Shown in pieces: positions 25,694 to 37,290 of a DNA stretch of 64,000 nucleotides; positions within the stretch are counted from its first letter, which is position 1; each line of letters starts with the position of its first letter. This DNA comes from Diphasiastrum complanatum (lineage: Eukaryota > Streptophyta > Lycopodiopsida > Lycopodiales > Lycopodiaceae): NCBI GenBank assembly GCA_029204225.1, contig CM055110.1:38208195-38272194 (forward strand), written 5' to 3'. Under the pieces are notes generated by a model. That model was not told where the DNA came from, made no database searches, and was given only the letters and a program-made list of their open reading frames with translations. The position numbers and the translations under genes were made by a program.

Positions 25694-26176
25694 TGTTAAG
25701 AATCAGATTTGATCTGATATGTTTTTACTGTAAGCTCAAGTTGCAGTATTGTAGTTAACTGTATATATCTTCAGTTAATTAGGATTTATAGTTTTTTGGT
25801 TGTTCAGGACGTGACCCATTATTGTCACATCAGTCGGGCACTGATCCCGTAGCTGGCTACTTGGGTTAGCCGAGTAGCCACACATAGGATAAATTAGCCT
25901 GTACATAGTTATATACAGTGTATGCTATACTTAGGGGCATATCCCAAGTTTGTTTGTCAAATTTGGCCATATTGGGCCTTACCTTAGTTTGAAAGGTGGT
26001 AGGCCAATTTTAGGACACCTGCCTTTTCATGCAGTTTGTCAATACTCTATGTGTACAATGTTTCTTTGTAATCTAATAGCTTTTGGTGTGCCATCTTTGA
26101 GAGCTTGTGAGGAGTGTCTATGGTGATCGATTGATGTGATATGCATACTGCACTAGATGCTAACAGAATTTTAACA
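25694..26176 (+). repeat. Element C 5' LTR
   Basis: The ends are TGTTAAGAATC and TTTTAACA, an inverted TGTTA/TAACA pair. The first 187 bases match, in reverse complement, the LTR fragment at 33919-34105. The 3' end is fixed by the primer site directly following. Confidence 0.88.
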
Positions 26177-26188
26177 TGGTATCAGAGC
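26177..26188 (+). other. Element C primer binding site
   Basis: tggtatcagagc directly abuts the LTR; this is complementary to initiator methionine tRNA. Confidence 0.9.
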
Positions 26189-28080
26189 GTCAGGGTGTTG
26201 CAAGTATGCACAATCCGGTGGAGCTATGGGATAGCGTCTTTCACCAAGAGAAATAGCACTTAGAGCGTCTTAGGAGAGAGGACTCCATACAGGGTACCGG
26301 CAGTCTGGATGGATCGGAGCTTTGGGAAAGATCATAATGATCATCGTAAGTGGATTCCAGGAAGGATTCACGAAAGATCTTGCAGTGCGATGGTTTCGAA
26401 AAAATCATTGGTGTTGGCTACATTACTCACTGTGTGGACAGCCATTTGGTGCAACGGGGCTTGCATGAGAATGCAAAGAGCAGTGATGGAGAGCCATGGC
26501 AATTTTACAAGGTCGAATTGGGTGGAAATCGGTGGAAATTTCAGAAATTTTCAATTTTGTGGGGTGTTGATGGTTTGATGAAAAAATCAGCTTGTTCGGC
26601 GTCAATATCGCACCAATTGGCAAACCGTAAATTGCATCAAAACACTAGAGGTAGGGCAACCTCAGTGAGAAAGAGAACTGCAAGTGAAAGCCCAGAGAAA
26701 GACTGAACAGAGCCCAAGAATCATCCATTACTTCTTGAGCTAGGGTTTCAGGAGAGAAAATCTTTAATATTTCTTTGTAGGAGATGTTTTGTTGTACTAT
26801 AACATGCTACAGTATGGTGCCTTGGTTCAAAAAATGTGGCTGCTAATGGCCGTAGAGGGTCATGAAGAGATCAACAAGTTCTAGCAGATCTAAGTGGGCG
26901 ATCATAGCAACAAGAAACCCTGGCAATGCTTGAAGAGAAACAGCAAAGGAGAGAGATAACTCGCGGACAGTCGTGCGCATCTAGCCGAGATGGAGTGTTA
27001 GCGTATGAAAGGGTCCACCGTCTTGAAGACCTAGTTTCAGCCCACAGGTGCAAGGAAATCCGTAGGATGGAGTCCTACAAAGATGAATTGTTTGGGAAAC
27101 GATATGGACCACAAGATGGAAGATGGTCGTTGGATGGAAGGTGAAGGGGCCTGAAGAGCAAGGCACCCTTCTCTTCATTAAAAATTTTCACTCTGAATTA
27201 AGTGAAGGGACCCGAAGTTCAAAATGAACTTCACCTCATTAAAAATATTTATTATGAAGAATCAGTTCAATTTTGCAAGGGCATTTTGGAAATGGACCTA
27301 TCTTTGGCTAGAAGGCACTTTTTTTTACCATTCTTGGGCCAAAATGACCCCTGAAACTAGCCGCTCAGAGCCAGTGGATAGAGCAACGTCACAGAGCAGG
27401 AAAAAAGGTGTTTTGGGGTGTTCTCTTTACCATTCTATCGAGCGGAGTGCAGATGATCTAGTGATGGGCTACATTCGCCATTTGGATATCGTAGGGCCAA
27501 ATTTGGGGCAATTTTTGGCTGGTGAAAGCTACTACAGAGCGATACAATGAGGCATTATCACTTTGTAATCAATATTGCTTACTTCTGATAGGGTAACAGG
27601 GTGTTTGGAAGCAATAAATGTTGTATGGGAGCAAATGGTAGCGAAATTGTGTGGAGAAGGCTAGTTTTGGCGACATGATTGTAGTTTGGCTGCGTGACTA
27701 CTCATCATTGGCAACAATTTTGAGAGAGCAAGCAATCACAGGGCAGAAGTGGGCATGGTATGCTGGTTATAGGTGAAAAATTCTTGTAGATTTGGACTCA
27801 TTCCAAAGGTTCTAACACTTAGGTCTACTTGAGAAAATTGCCACAGTTTTTGAGAGTTTCAAGTACATTTATATCTTAATATTGACTTTGACTTTTACTT
27901 CTGTATGAGATTTTGATATTTACGTAATGGATTCTTTGTGCTGCTTACGCCTAGTTTTTGGGCTTTTTAAAAAGCATAAAATGTCACTGAATTTTTTTAA
28001 TTTTTTTTTTAAAATTCTTAAGCACATTCCAAATGCGTGTCAGACTGCCCGTCAGTCCACATCAGTCTGTGCGCGTCAGA

Positions 28081-28094
28081 CTGCCACGTGGCAG
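28081..28094. promoter_or_regulatory. G-box palindrome CTGCCACGTGGCAG
   Basis: A perfect 14-base palindrome centred on CACGTG (G-box), followed by an attgg (CCAAT) at 28101. It is preceded by repeats of gtcagactgcc. It lies 2.9 kb upstream of the DUF506 start, so any link to that gene is speculative. The copy at 60290-60303 is identical. Confidence 0.35.
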
Positions 28095-28167
28095 TTTCTC
28101 ATTGGTCCAAAAAAAACCACAGTGCTGATTATGCTTTGTAATTGGCATGTGGAAAAGTCAAAGATTG

Positions 28168-28313
28168 CATTACGCAATGGAAGGAGCCAGACATAGGCCA
28201 TTCTGCCCGGTTCGGTTTTCCAAAAAAATTTAGGCTTGGCCCCTCCAGGCCTTGCCCAAATGTTTTTGAAAATCCTTACCGGGTAGAATGGCCTGTGCCT
28301 GGCTCCTTCCATA
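28168..28313. repeat. Foldback (MITE-like) hairpin
   Basis: The left arm ggaaggagccagacataggc pairs, in reverse, with the right arm ending gcctgtgcctggctccttcc. The stem extends about 60-70 bases with mismatches and a small loop near 28240. Overlapping open frames on both strands are reflections of the palindrome. Identical at 60377-60522. Confidence 0.8.
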
Positions 28314-29850
28314 ATACGTAATTACTTGAATTTGAAATCGTAGGCTACGTATGTCCCTTTAAGACTAAGGGCTGACGGGCAACAAAAATCCTAAAACATA
28401 AAGGGGTCGAAGAAGGGAGAAAACATAAAGGGTTTCGAAGAAGGAGAAGAGGCCACGACGTCCCATCAGTCTCTTAGCCGCCATAACAGGGTCACGCTTC
28501 AACTATGGCAGATCAGCATGCAACCATCCACCACGATGCCCTGGACCTCCATCAGTTCTACACCACAGCAGCAGCCACCAACAGCCAAGGAAAGCGTTAA
28601 ATAATCAAGATTTCAACTGGAAAAGTTCTTTGGATTCCTGCGTGACTTAGCTGCGCCTTCTTCCATTGAATGATCATATCTTCAATGACCTCCATCCTCA
28701 CTAAATTCGCCATCCCTACTATCACAGAGAATTCAGGTACTGGGTGCATGCATTCTTGGAACTGAAAACCCCACATAATCATGATTTTATATCTATGCTT
28801 ACCTTTGAAATACAGGCTTTACAGAAGCAGGGAGAAAGACCAACGATTATTTAGCAGGGAGTAAACAGTTTCAAGGAGGTAATTGCTCCCTCTCTACTCA
28901 GCCTCACATTCAAACTTACTACCAAAGAGTTAGCACAACTGCACAGCCAATCCATGTTCCCAAAACATGCAACTACACGGGAGGATAAAACCTCTGATCC
29001 TCCATATGCAATCCCGGAAATCCTGGTTTCTTTTTTCACTAAGAGTTCATATCACATGAAAAATAGATTTAAAACCAATCTTTCAATGAACAGAAGCTCA
29101 AAAACAGGATTCAGGCATAACAGACTCATGCAATTTACGGTAATCCAAGAGTAAGCATAATCAAGCTGTTAGACAAGCATGTGACTAACTTTGGGAAACT
29201 TTTTGGGTTCGAACCTTTTTTATTTGAATGTAAGTAACCTATTTTTTTTATGGATTTTTTTTCATAAAGCATATCCAAGTTTTGTTCTGGAATGTAGTTA
29301 TAGTGCAACATATTCTATTACAACCATGAAAGAAATAAATTTTCTTATATTTTATGATTGTATTTGGTAGTTGGATTTTATAGTTCATTGATCAATTTCA
29401 AGTTTCTTTTAGGTGCAACATGGATGAGTAAATGCTATATTTATCAAGTTTTTTGGTAGTTAATTATCCGTGCATCACCAACAAGTTCAATTAGGCCAAA
29501 CACTTTATTGAGTGAATATACGCTTCTAAAATTGTGATTAATTATCACATTGTATGAACATAGAAAACGTACAACTTGAGAATTTCAAAGCTTATTACAT
29601 TCCATTTAAAAATTCTTTGTAACAATATTTCAAAAGTTTTGAAACATATTCACTTACCTATTAATATAATTCCACCTAAATTGATTTGAATAATGGTTTT
29701 TTAATTATTGATATTACAAATTGTATGACTTTATTTAAATAGTATTGGGTGCCATCTCGAATAATTGTTGTTTGGAGTTGTATTTAATAAGTGGAAAATG
29801 CTCATGGGCTTTGAACACCATTATTCAAATTCATATTCTGCTGCCTACCT
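28314..29850. other. Block interior upstream of DUF506, no firm gene
   Basis: A plus-strand mini-frame at about 28505-28600 starts MADQHATIHHDALDL and is 31 codons long. A minus-strand frame at 28782-28597 reads VGMANLVRMEVIEDMIIQWK and is preceded by an acceptor-like tttcag. Either could be an exon of an undetected gene, but neither has a complete structure. A gggttcgaacc word at 29206 resembles a tRNA T-arm or pol III B box without a tRNA around it. Confidence 0.35.
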
Positions 29851-29894
29851 CGACATGAATACACTCACGCTTACATGGGATCAAATGTCAATTA

Positions 29895-30040
29895 CACCAG
29901 GTAGCGAGTGTGAGTAGGATCGCTATCGAGCAAAGTGGTCATGAGCACCTATCTCTCGACGCAGAGCGGCTTAGTAAGTGATGAAGACACACTATGGCAG
30001 TCGATAGCGAGCCTGCTCATGCCTGTCGTTACCTAGTACA
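29895..30040. repeat. Imperfect inverted repeat around gatcgctatcgag
   Basis: Left arm 29895-29935 (aggtagcgagtgtgagtagg, then atcgctatcgag) pairs with right arm 30000-30037 (cgatagcgagcctgctcatg, then cctgtcgttacctag). It lies within a stretch of about 540 bases (29600-30140) missing from block copy 1. That stretch is therefore either an insertion here or a deletion there. Confidence 0.6.
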
Positions 30041-30329
30041 TAATTGGCTGGCTTTTTCCCATGCATTCCATGCATGCTAAGAGACAAGGTGATCTATAAT
30101 ATACGTCACAGGAATCATTGCATTATAACGATGTAAAATTTGTAATAAAAAATACAAATATTGCATTCTAGAGACTTAAAAGAATACTTTTGAGAAAATG
30201 CATTTTAATTCTCAAACTCATGCAAGAGTGATTAACACCTAGCTTTAACAACAAAAGCTAAAATCAAAAGAATAAAAATAATTGGACACATACTCCATCC
30301 ATTTTCTGCATCCAGCTTGCTATGTTCGT

Positions 30330-30386
30330 GCTCTCTCTCGCTCGCTCGCTCGCTATGCTCTCTCTCTCTCTCTCTCTCTCTCTCTG
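30330..30386. repeat. (CT)n microsatellite upstream of DUF506
   Basis: A gctcgctcgctcgctatg word followed by 28 bases of ct repeat, about 560 bases before the start codon. GAGA/CT tracts in plant promoters and 5' leaders can bind BPC-type factors; a role here is inferred. Its length differs by one dinucleotide from copy 4. Confidence 0.9.
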
Positions 30387-30945
30387 GGCCTTGTTCTTTA
30401 AAGTTAGCAAGTATAGTGGAGCCTAGACATTCTCAGTAATTTCATCACTGAAAAGGTAAAAGAGTTTGTTACTGATTTGACCAATTCGTAGTTAATGTCT
30501 TTCCTCCTGTTGACTACTCATATAATGTATGCATGTAATTTCTGAAGATTTATGGTTCAGTACCTGCTTTATTTATGAAAATTAGGTAGCTTTCATCTAA
30601 TTTCTCCACTCTCTCTCTCATTAAACCATCAGGACTATTGTTTCTGGGACTGTATTGGTGGTAAAAGGGTATCTTACCCATCTTCATCCTCGAAATTTGT
30701 AAGTTATTACATAGAACCAAAAACTACAACTAGCTCCATTCATATTGTAGTTCAGATTTTCATTCAATCTCTTTAGTTTTATCTATAGAGGGCTCCATGA
30801 TTCATCTGAGTACCGATTTAAATTAGATAATCCACATCAGTGGCGTAGTTGGAAAACTTGGCCTATGATCAAGTAGATAATAAGTTGTGTTTTGGAGTGC
30901 AGAAACTACAATACTGCAATTTGCAGCCTTCCATAATTCAATAAA

Positions 30946-31974
30946 ATGGTATTGGATTTTGAATCCGCCCGACAGCCAGCCTACTCAGAGCATGATATGA
31001 TTGTCGATGTCCTCGAAACAGTGGCATTTGTGATGGATTTAGAGCACCACCTGTTTAGAACTGCCCATATACGATGTTCCATTGCAGATAGGAAGTTAGC
31101 CATCGTGAGAGTGCTATGTATTGCGGGCTATGATGCTGGTATTTGCAGATCAAAATGGAGGGGCTTCAATATGAAAGGTCACTTTCATCTCATCTCATTT
31201 CTGTCTCATGAGTTTGATTGCACATAACTTAGTATTAAATCTTGTGAGTTCCTTGAAAAATTGAACCAAGTCTTGGTCTATGTTGTTGTCAAAACTACAG
31301 AACACACCTACGAATACATCGATGTTGCTTTTCATCAACTACAAAAAAACAACTCATGGGTGACAAAGAGGCTGATCGTGGACACGGACTTCCGGGATCA
31401 TTTTGAAATTGCACGTGCAAGTGAGGAGTACACACATTTGTTGCAACAATTACCTTCACCCTTTGTGGGTTTTGGACATGAGTTGTCAGGTTTTATACAA
31501 TGCATGTGTCAAGCTGCTGCAATATCCTTTCACAAAATAGGCATGGGTGTTCCTCCTTGGAGAGAAGTAGAACACATGAGCAGCCTTTGGTTTTCTAATT
31601 ATAAGAGATTCACCTCAACCCATCACCATTTTGCTGGATATGATATGTGCTTCCACTATCACATTAATCGTGATGAACTGTACCCTGCCTATGGCTTAAT
31701 TTGTAGTTACTCATGGACTTCAGAGCTACCAAGGCGAAGAGCTATATTTGAGTGCCTCAATAGAAGAGTAAAGAGTGCCACATTGGAGAGTATTATATGT
31801 GAGATTATGGGTTGTGGTTGTGCGTTTTACGAAGTGAAGAACGAATGGCAACCACCTCCGGTGAATCCAAAAAAAGCAGCAACATCAAGCAAGAGAGCCA
31901 TGGGAGGTCTTTCATTAGCCTTTGCCATGCATCACTATGAAGAAGGAGGCAATGACGACGTCGATCCACAATGA
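30946..31974 (+). CDS. DUF506 (PDDEXK-like) protein, two exons
   Basis: Exon 1 is 30946-31177, a 123-bp GT-AG intron is 31178-31300, and exon 2 is 31301-31974. The spliced product is 301 residues. The intron keeps frame and removes an in-frame TAA at 31225, so an unspliced reading looks falsely broken. Family hallmarks appear in order: GYDAGICRSKW at residues 61-71, HTYEYIDV at 79-86, RLIVDTDFRDHFEIARAS at 101-118, LPSPFVGFG at 128-136 and VPPWREVEHMSSLW from 161. The Asp/Glu pattern in VDTDFRDHFE is the part related to PDDEXK nuclease folds; the biochemical role of DUF506 proteins is largely unknown. The N terminus is shorter than in many plant homologues, so an upstream exon is possible. 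No lesion is visible, unlike copies 1 and 3. Confidence 0.8.
31178..31300 (+). other. DUF506 intron
   Basis: Donor aaag/gtcact and acceptor actacag/aacac. The inference rests on the join restoring the DUF506 motif KxxxHTYEYIDV and on the intron sitting at the same place in all four copies (123, 123, 115 and 123 bp). Confidence 0.8.
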
Positions 31975-32690
31975 CAACCAGCAGCCTTGGCTTGGGAAGG
32001 AATGACCAACTTGCTTCAGCTACTTTTGACTTGGATGATCATGTTTATATATGACATGTAAATTTTGCTTGTATACAAAGTTTTTCAAGAGAATAACTTG
32101 TTTTTATGTATGCTAACTTTGTCACAAAGGAAACAAGAACACACATGGATTGCAGATCCAAGGCTTTTAGACAATGAAACCCCCAAAACACAAACACACG
32201 CACACACACAAATCGTAGCCCATATGATCCTACCAAATCATGAATGCATAGAAGACTTTCTAGACTATCATGTGACTGCTTATATTCGAACTCTACATTT
32301 TTATAGACAACAAAAATTCTTCAATATCCAATTTCCACTTATTAGAGCACAACATTCATGAAGCACTTACAATATTACTAAAAACAAACATTTTCATTAT
32401 AACTAATCACACCAACTATTCTCCTACAAAGGGTTCTTCTTTCATAAGTTTTATTGAACTCAAGTTCTTTCAAATCATCTATTATATTGTGAAAAGACAA
32501 GAAGTATGTCCACACATATATTAGATTGCTTATCCCATGTAAGATTTGTTGCATTTTTAAAAAAAACTTCAGGTTCATAATTTCAAATTATATAGGCTTG
32601 GTTTTAGAAGGAATCCCCTAATTGGATAACACACTCTTCGACACAAACGCATTGGCCTCAACAAACATGTTTCATATAAACACTCAAAAT

Positions 32691-33555
32691 GTGTAGGAAG
32701 TCTTGAAACACTTCTTATTCAACCATCCATTTTGCATCCTTAGACATGATATTCTTAATCTTTAGTGGGATATATACAACATAACTAACCCTACTTTTGT
32801 TTTGTTGTTTTGTTATGCATAAGGATATAAGCTCTAGCACAAGTATTTCTTTCATAATGTACGCACTATTGGGAGATTCTTCATCCATAGGGCATTAAGG
32901 GATGGAGCCTATATGTTTCGTAAACAAAATTATAACATTTTCTAAGAATCTACTGAGTAATAGCCTCCATTGAAAATTATATATGGTTTAAATGGTCCAT
33001 GCTTCTTCTTGGGATAGAAGTGCATCATCACAATAACTTCTTTTACTTATCACCCTTGACCACAAGAATACACTCTTTGTAACTTATCAACTAGTTTGAG
33101 ATTTATCATGTTGAGTTTAATTGGCAATTTTGGCCAATATGCATATTGAACTTAGAGATAAACTTTAGAGTGTTAATAAGGCCTAATAATAGTTGATTTA
33201 AACTACAACAAGATGTGCAATTTCCAGCCCTTTTTTTGTGAAAAAATTGAGAGGGACACTGAATTTGATTTTCGCGCTGTGGTTCAAGTAGAAAAACAAT
33301 ATTATCTAGCCGACCATGTTTCAAGAATTGAATCAGCGCCTATTAATACTGAAGTGGATGATGAACTACCAAACGCTGCATAATTTTGTGTTGAAGCAGT
33401 ACTTGAGTAGGCAACATATATTGTTGAATATCTTATGCTTGGCCAACCCAATGATTCCTTGACAAAAGTACAAAAGAGACAATTTATTAACTCATAAGGC
33501 ACAACCTTATCAATTGATTGTTGGACAATTGTATCGCCGAGGAATGGATGATATT
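32691..33555 (+). pseudogene. Ty3/gypsy RNase H-integrase junction remnant, copy 2
   Basis: Matches 24408-25270 and the reverse complement of 44340-45197. Readable pieces are the ADHVSRIESAPINTEVDDELP linker region and LGQPNDSLTKVQKRQ. Stops occur at TAA codons in the AA*FCVEAVLE part, and extra bases (ttatt) after KRQ break the frame. It ends at about 33555, after GMDDI. Confidence 0.75.
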
Positions 33556-33918
33556 TGAATGCAAATTTTAAAAATCTGAGCCTCTTCCCAACCGAATTTT
33601 GGCATTCTGAATCCATCTGTTAGGTCAACGAAGGTTAATTAGGATTGTAGGATGCTCGGCGAAGGTTTCGAAAATCGTAAGTTTATGAACATTTGTCTAA
33701 CTCAAAAATAGGTATCATCTTGGGAAAGGAACCTTCGACTAACTCAGCATAGAGAAATCTGAGGTGGATGTATGATTTGAAATCTCAGCGAAGGTTTCTA
33801 AGACCATATGTGCTAAATATGATCCAAAAAGTGATTTTCTAAGTCATTTTTCATCAAAAATTATGTTTTGAAAATTTTTTCCTTTCTCTTTTTCCATTTT
33901 GATGACTTTTTTTACTTT
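33556..33918. other. Spacer with cgaaggttt repeats
   Basis: No gene. The word gcgaaggttt or gaaggttt recurs (33625, 33660, 33790); a similar gcgaagg/ccttcgcc pair occurs at 46613-46636. Origin not identified. Confidence 0.4.
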
Positions 33919-34105
33919 TGGCTACTCGGCTAACCCAAGTCGCCGGCTACGGGATCAGCGCCCGACTAATGTGACAATAGTGGGTCACGTCTTGAACAAC
34001 CAAAAAACTTTAAATCCTAAGTAACTGAAGATATGTATAGTTAATCACAATACTGCATTTCGATCTTACAATAAAAACATATTAGATCAAATCTGATTCT
34101 TAACA
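33919..34105 (-). repeat. Element D 3' LTR fragment
   Basis: The reverse complement matches the first 187 bases of the element C LTR (TGTTAAGAATCAG start), with about 15-18 differences. It is truncated at 33919 after gagtagcca. A polypurine tract (cttaagggagag on the minus strand) abuts it at 34106-34117, identifying it as a 3' LTR. Confidence 0.85.
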
Positions 34106-35311
34106 CTCTCCCTTAAGCTCAAATGCCGTATGAGTAAAGAAATATATCGCAGCAGCGTCTAGAGTGTCCAAAAGATGTTATGCATATCCCTGCTACCCTG
34201 TACTTGACTCACACTCAAGCACACCATCAAACCACCAGGTTTGGTGAAGAAAGTATCATGCAAACACAATGCTCATACAGAGAGTCTACCATACTCTCGA
34301 CCAACTGACTCATCCCTAATCCGACTTGAACACAAGTGGACTATATGAGTGACATGGCTCAAAATGAGGAAATCCCACTGCCACCATGAGACTTCTATCT
34401 TCCATCTAGCTAGGCTGACATCCTGTTAGCCACTTACAAGCACAAACTTGTAAAATTGACATAAAGGAGCGACTGAGGCTCAACATGAGGAAATCTTACT
34501 GCCACCATAAGACTATAACCTCACCGAATAAACAGCTAGTAGACATAACGACAAGTCAATGAGCATAAAATGACTACTTTGTTTCACAGTAGCAAATGCA
34601 CAACCACATATGACTCCGACTCAGATTTAGACCTCTTGTGACAAGGTAACATGCAAGCCCACACACACTTATGCAAACTAACATGAATGATAAAGCATCA
34701 AATACATGACCAAGGCCTGCCCATATGTGGTATCCTATCGTACCAGTACCTGTGCCACCTATAGATCTGCTGCTACACCATTGGTCTCCAACCATGGCCC
34801 GCACCTATAACCAAGATGTCCTCACGTCCAAGCATATCACATAGATGTACTCATACATCATCCAAGATCAACCATCTCAAACCAATGAGCGCTCCAAGCC
34901 TCATCTCTGATGTATCTCCCAAACAAAGCTATGCTCCAAACCGCTTTGCCCTGACATCCTATCCAATAAGCCTCGAAAGTCGATCCCCATCCATTTCCCA
35001 TGCTCCAAGCACAAGAGTCTACCAAGGACTCAATGAATGAATGTTCACAAACCTCACCATAGGCTATATCTGAGTAGCTCACCTATCTCCCAAAGATATT
35101 GATGATGATTTCCCTCTCCTACACCTCATGCAGGCTCAACTTCCCATGCTTGACATTGCCAACTTTGATTTGTCCAGTATATAGGCCTCCCACCAAGGAG
35201 CCTATCTCACTAACATTGTATCCATCATAGCATCCAAGCCGAATCAAATGCAAACTAGATCCACTATTGTGATGAATAACTCACCCACGATCCTTAGCAT
35301 ATCAGGTAGGA
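34106..35311 (-). mobile_element. Element D interior, 3' portion
   Basis: Non-coding, moderately GC-rich sequence upstream of the D polypurine tract on the minus strand. It is interrupted at 35311 by element B and resumes at 41533. Short frames (34574-34804, 34816-35040) show no domains. Together with 41533-43995 it forms about 3.7 kb of interior without gag or pol, suggesting a non-autonomous relative of element C. Confidence 0.6.
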
Positions 35312-36048
35312 TGTTGAATTTCACACGTGTGGACTGTCCACTACATGTACTTGTGATCTCCTAAGGTGTGTAGATGCACCAAGATCAAGACTAGATTGAG
35401 ATTCAAGATCAATCTTGAATCCTATGGCAAAAACACACTACTACATGCATTCAATCACTTCCAACTCTCACTCACATGTGTGGGAAGTATTCAAAAAATA
35501 ATCTAAGTAAAAACAAGCTGCTCTCCTCGGGTAGAAAGAGAAAATACATCAAGAGCTCTCGGGTAGAGAGAGAAAGCTAGAAATCCAATAACTCACAAAA
35601 TCCATGAAATCACCAAATCAATTGATTTCAAAATGAGGAGTACAATGATACTAGTAGGTCCACGAGCTACCACTATGCTTAACTATGATTGGACCACATT
35701 TTGTCACCTCTTGATCCTATTGGATCATTGATCTATGCAACTCTTAATTCTATTGGACTATATTCAAGCACACCTCAATTTCCTATTGGACCTCACAAGG
35801 TTCCACCTCTATATCCTATTGGACCTCTTGGAATTCATCAAACAAAAACTTTACACTTGTCTACACTCTAATTAGCAATTGTTTAGCCTCTTACTCTATT
35901 TTGGCTCAATAGTGGCATTACAAGTGGAAATGCATAATTTGCCATCTATGCCAAATTTATTCCTATCAACATCCTACACCTAGATGCTTGATGTAAAAAA
36001 CATAAGACCCCTATATCTAACATAGATAATCTTTTTCAATTCTTCACA
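35312..36048 (-). repeat. Element B 3' LTR
   Basis: 737 bp, TG...CA ends, CCAAT cluster at about 35689-35871. Confidence 0.95.
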
Positions 36049-36060
36049 CTCCTCCTAAAA
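36049..36060 (-). other. Element B polypurine tract
   Basis: The minus strand reads ttttaggaggag directly before the 3' LTR. Confidence 0.75.
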
Positions 36061-36066
36061 AATTAT

Positions 36067-37290
36067 CTATGAAGATTTGAGCATTGATCTTGATATAACT
36101 CCAAGATTAGATCTATGCTTGATGAAAGCACTTTTGCTCAAAGGCTTGGTGAGTAGATCGGCAATACAAGAGGACGAGTTGACATGCTCCAAATAGATTT
36201 CTCCTCCAATAAGCTTTTCTCTCACAAAATGGTGTGCCACTTCTATGTGCTTGCTTCTTGCATGAAATATGGGATTATTGGCAAGAGCTTGGGCCGAGAT
36301 GTTATCACACTTGATCATTGGTAGATCATCCTCCTTGATGCACTTTAGTTCCATCAATAACCTCTTGATCCAAAGCACTTCTTTGGTAGTTGTAGTGAGT
36401 GCTTTGTACTCGGCCTCACATGAAGAGAGAGATATAGTATCTTGCTTTTTGGAAAGCCAAGATATTAGATTGCCTCCAAGAAAGATAGTGTATGCACTAA
36501 TAGACTTTCGATCCATTTTGTCACTTGCAAAGTCCGAATCCGAGTAGCCAATAATGGATAGATCTTCACTTTTATAGAGTAGACCATAATCACAAGATGA
36601 AGATACATATCTTAAAATCCTCTTGGCCATCTTCCAATGATGGATCTTAGGTTCTTGCATAAATTGACTCAATTTGTGCACACAAAAACTAAGATCGGGC
36701 CTAGTAATGGTAAGCCAAATCAAGGAGCCTACAAGACTCCTAAAAAGTGTGATGTCCTCAAAGGATATTTCATCACCTTTATTAGGATCTTTTACAATTT
36801 GCTCCATTGGAGTATCTATGCTCTTAGAATTTTCCATATGAAATTTTTTCAACATAGAGTGAGCATATCTAGATTGGCATATAAAGACATGATTTTCATA
36901 AAAATCAATTTCTAGGCCTAGGATGTAATGTATCTCTCCTAGATCTTGCATTTTAAACTCACATCCAAGTGCTAGCTTGGTTTCATCAACTAGCTTGATA
37001 CAACTTCCACAAAGAATAATGTCATCAACATAAATTAGAAGAATGACAATATTGCTATCAACAAACTTTAGATACATGGGCGGATCATAGTCACTAAGAG
37101 TAAATCCTAGTGAGATAGGAAAAGAGTTAAGTCTTGAATACCATGATCTTGGTGCTTGCTTGAGTCCATAAAGACTTTTGAAGAGCAAGCACACTTTGGA
37201 CTCATCCTTGATGAATCATTGAGGTTGTTCCATATAGATCTCCTCCTCAAGATAACCATTTAGAAAAGCATTGGATACATCTAATTGGAA
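36067..37290 (-). pseudogene. Element B reverse transcriptase (main part) and RNase H
   Basis: The open part (37194-36067) carries KSLYGLKQAPRSWY, the YVDDIILCG catalytic box, the RNase H motifs SDSDFASD and LSSCEAEYKAL, and the C-terminal ADLLTKPLSKSAF tail. Upstream in the same frame a TGA at 37216-37218 replaces the Gly codon expected after EQPQ. An 8-bp deletion near 37290, relative to element A, separates this frame from the gag-pol frame. The two lesions differ from those of element A (TGA at a Trp codon and an 11-bp deletion), so each copy was inactivated independently. Confidence 0.95.

Larger units (their letters stand above)
25694..27833 (+). mobile_element. Copia-type element C, 5' part, no coding domains
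   Basis: It begins with a 483-bp LTR and a primer site, followed by about 1.6 kb without recognisable gag or pol domains. Short open frames (26309-26578, 26350-26706) do not match known families. The last 550 bases (27288-27833) match the minus strand at about 43430-43987 in element D. It is cut at 27833 by the start of DUF506 block copy 2, so the 3' end is missing. Element C was inserted in a gypsy integrase (flank ...RFGCPI). The lack of coding domains suggests a non-autonomous (LARD-like) element. Confidence 0.7.
27834..32690 (+). repeat. DUF506 block, copy 2
   Basis: A module of about 4.9 kb holding an upstream region with foldbacks, a CT microsatellite, the DUF506 gene and its 3' flank. 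From aaaattgccacag (27834) it is matched at 60043-64000 nearly base for base. I see only a 2-base change in the CT run and one extra A before the start codon. The sequences left of the two junctions (element C and unrelated AT-rich DNA) do not match, so the border is sharp. Decayed inverted relatives occupy 96-5376 and 45198-46590. Confidence 0.92.

Noticed and set aside
27927-28312. Frames of 78-89 codons on both strands, identical at 60136-60521
   Set aside because: They span the foldback hairpin and poly-T runs; identity merely reflects the recent duplication.
29190-29225. Possible tRNA gene or SINE around gggttcgaacc
   Set aside because: Only a T-arm/B-box-like word is present; no acceptor, D-arm or anticodon stem could be fitted upstream.
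31225-31227. Nonsense mutation splitting the DUF506 gene
   Set aside because: The TAA lies inside a GT-AG intron present in all four copies, so it does not disrupt the spliced frame.
27834-32690. Helitron capture as the cause of DUF506 block mobility
   Set aside because: No TC start, CTRR end or 3' hairpin with A/T insertion could be placed at the block borders.
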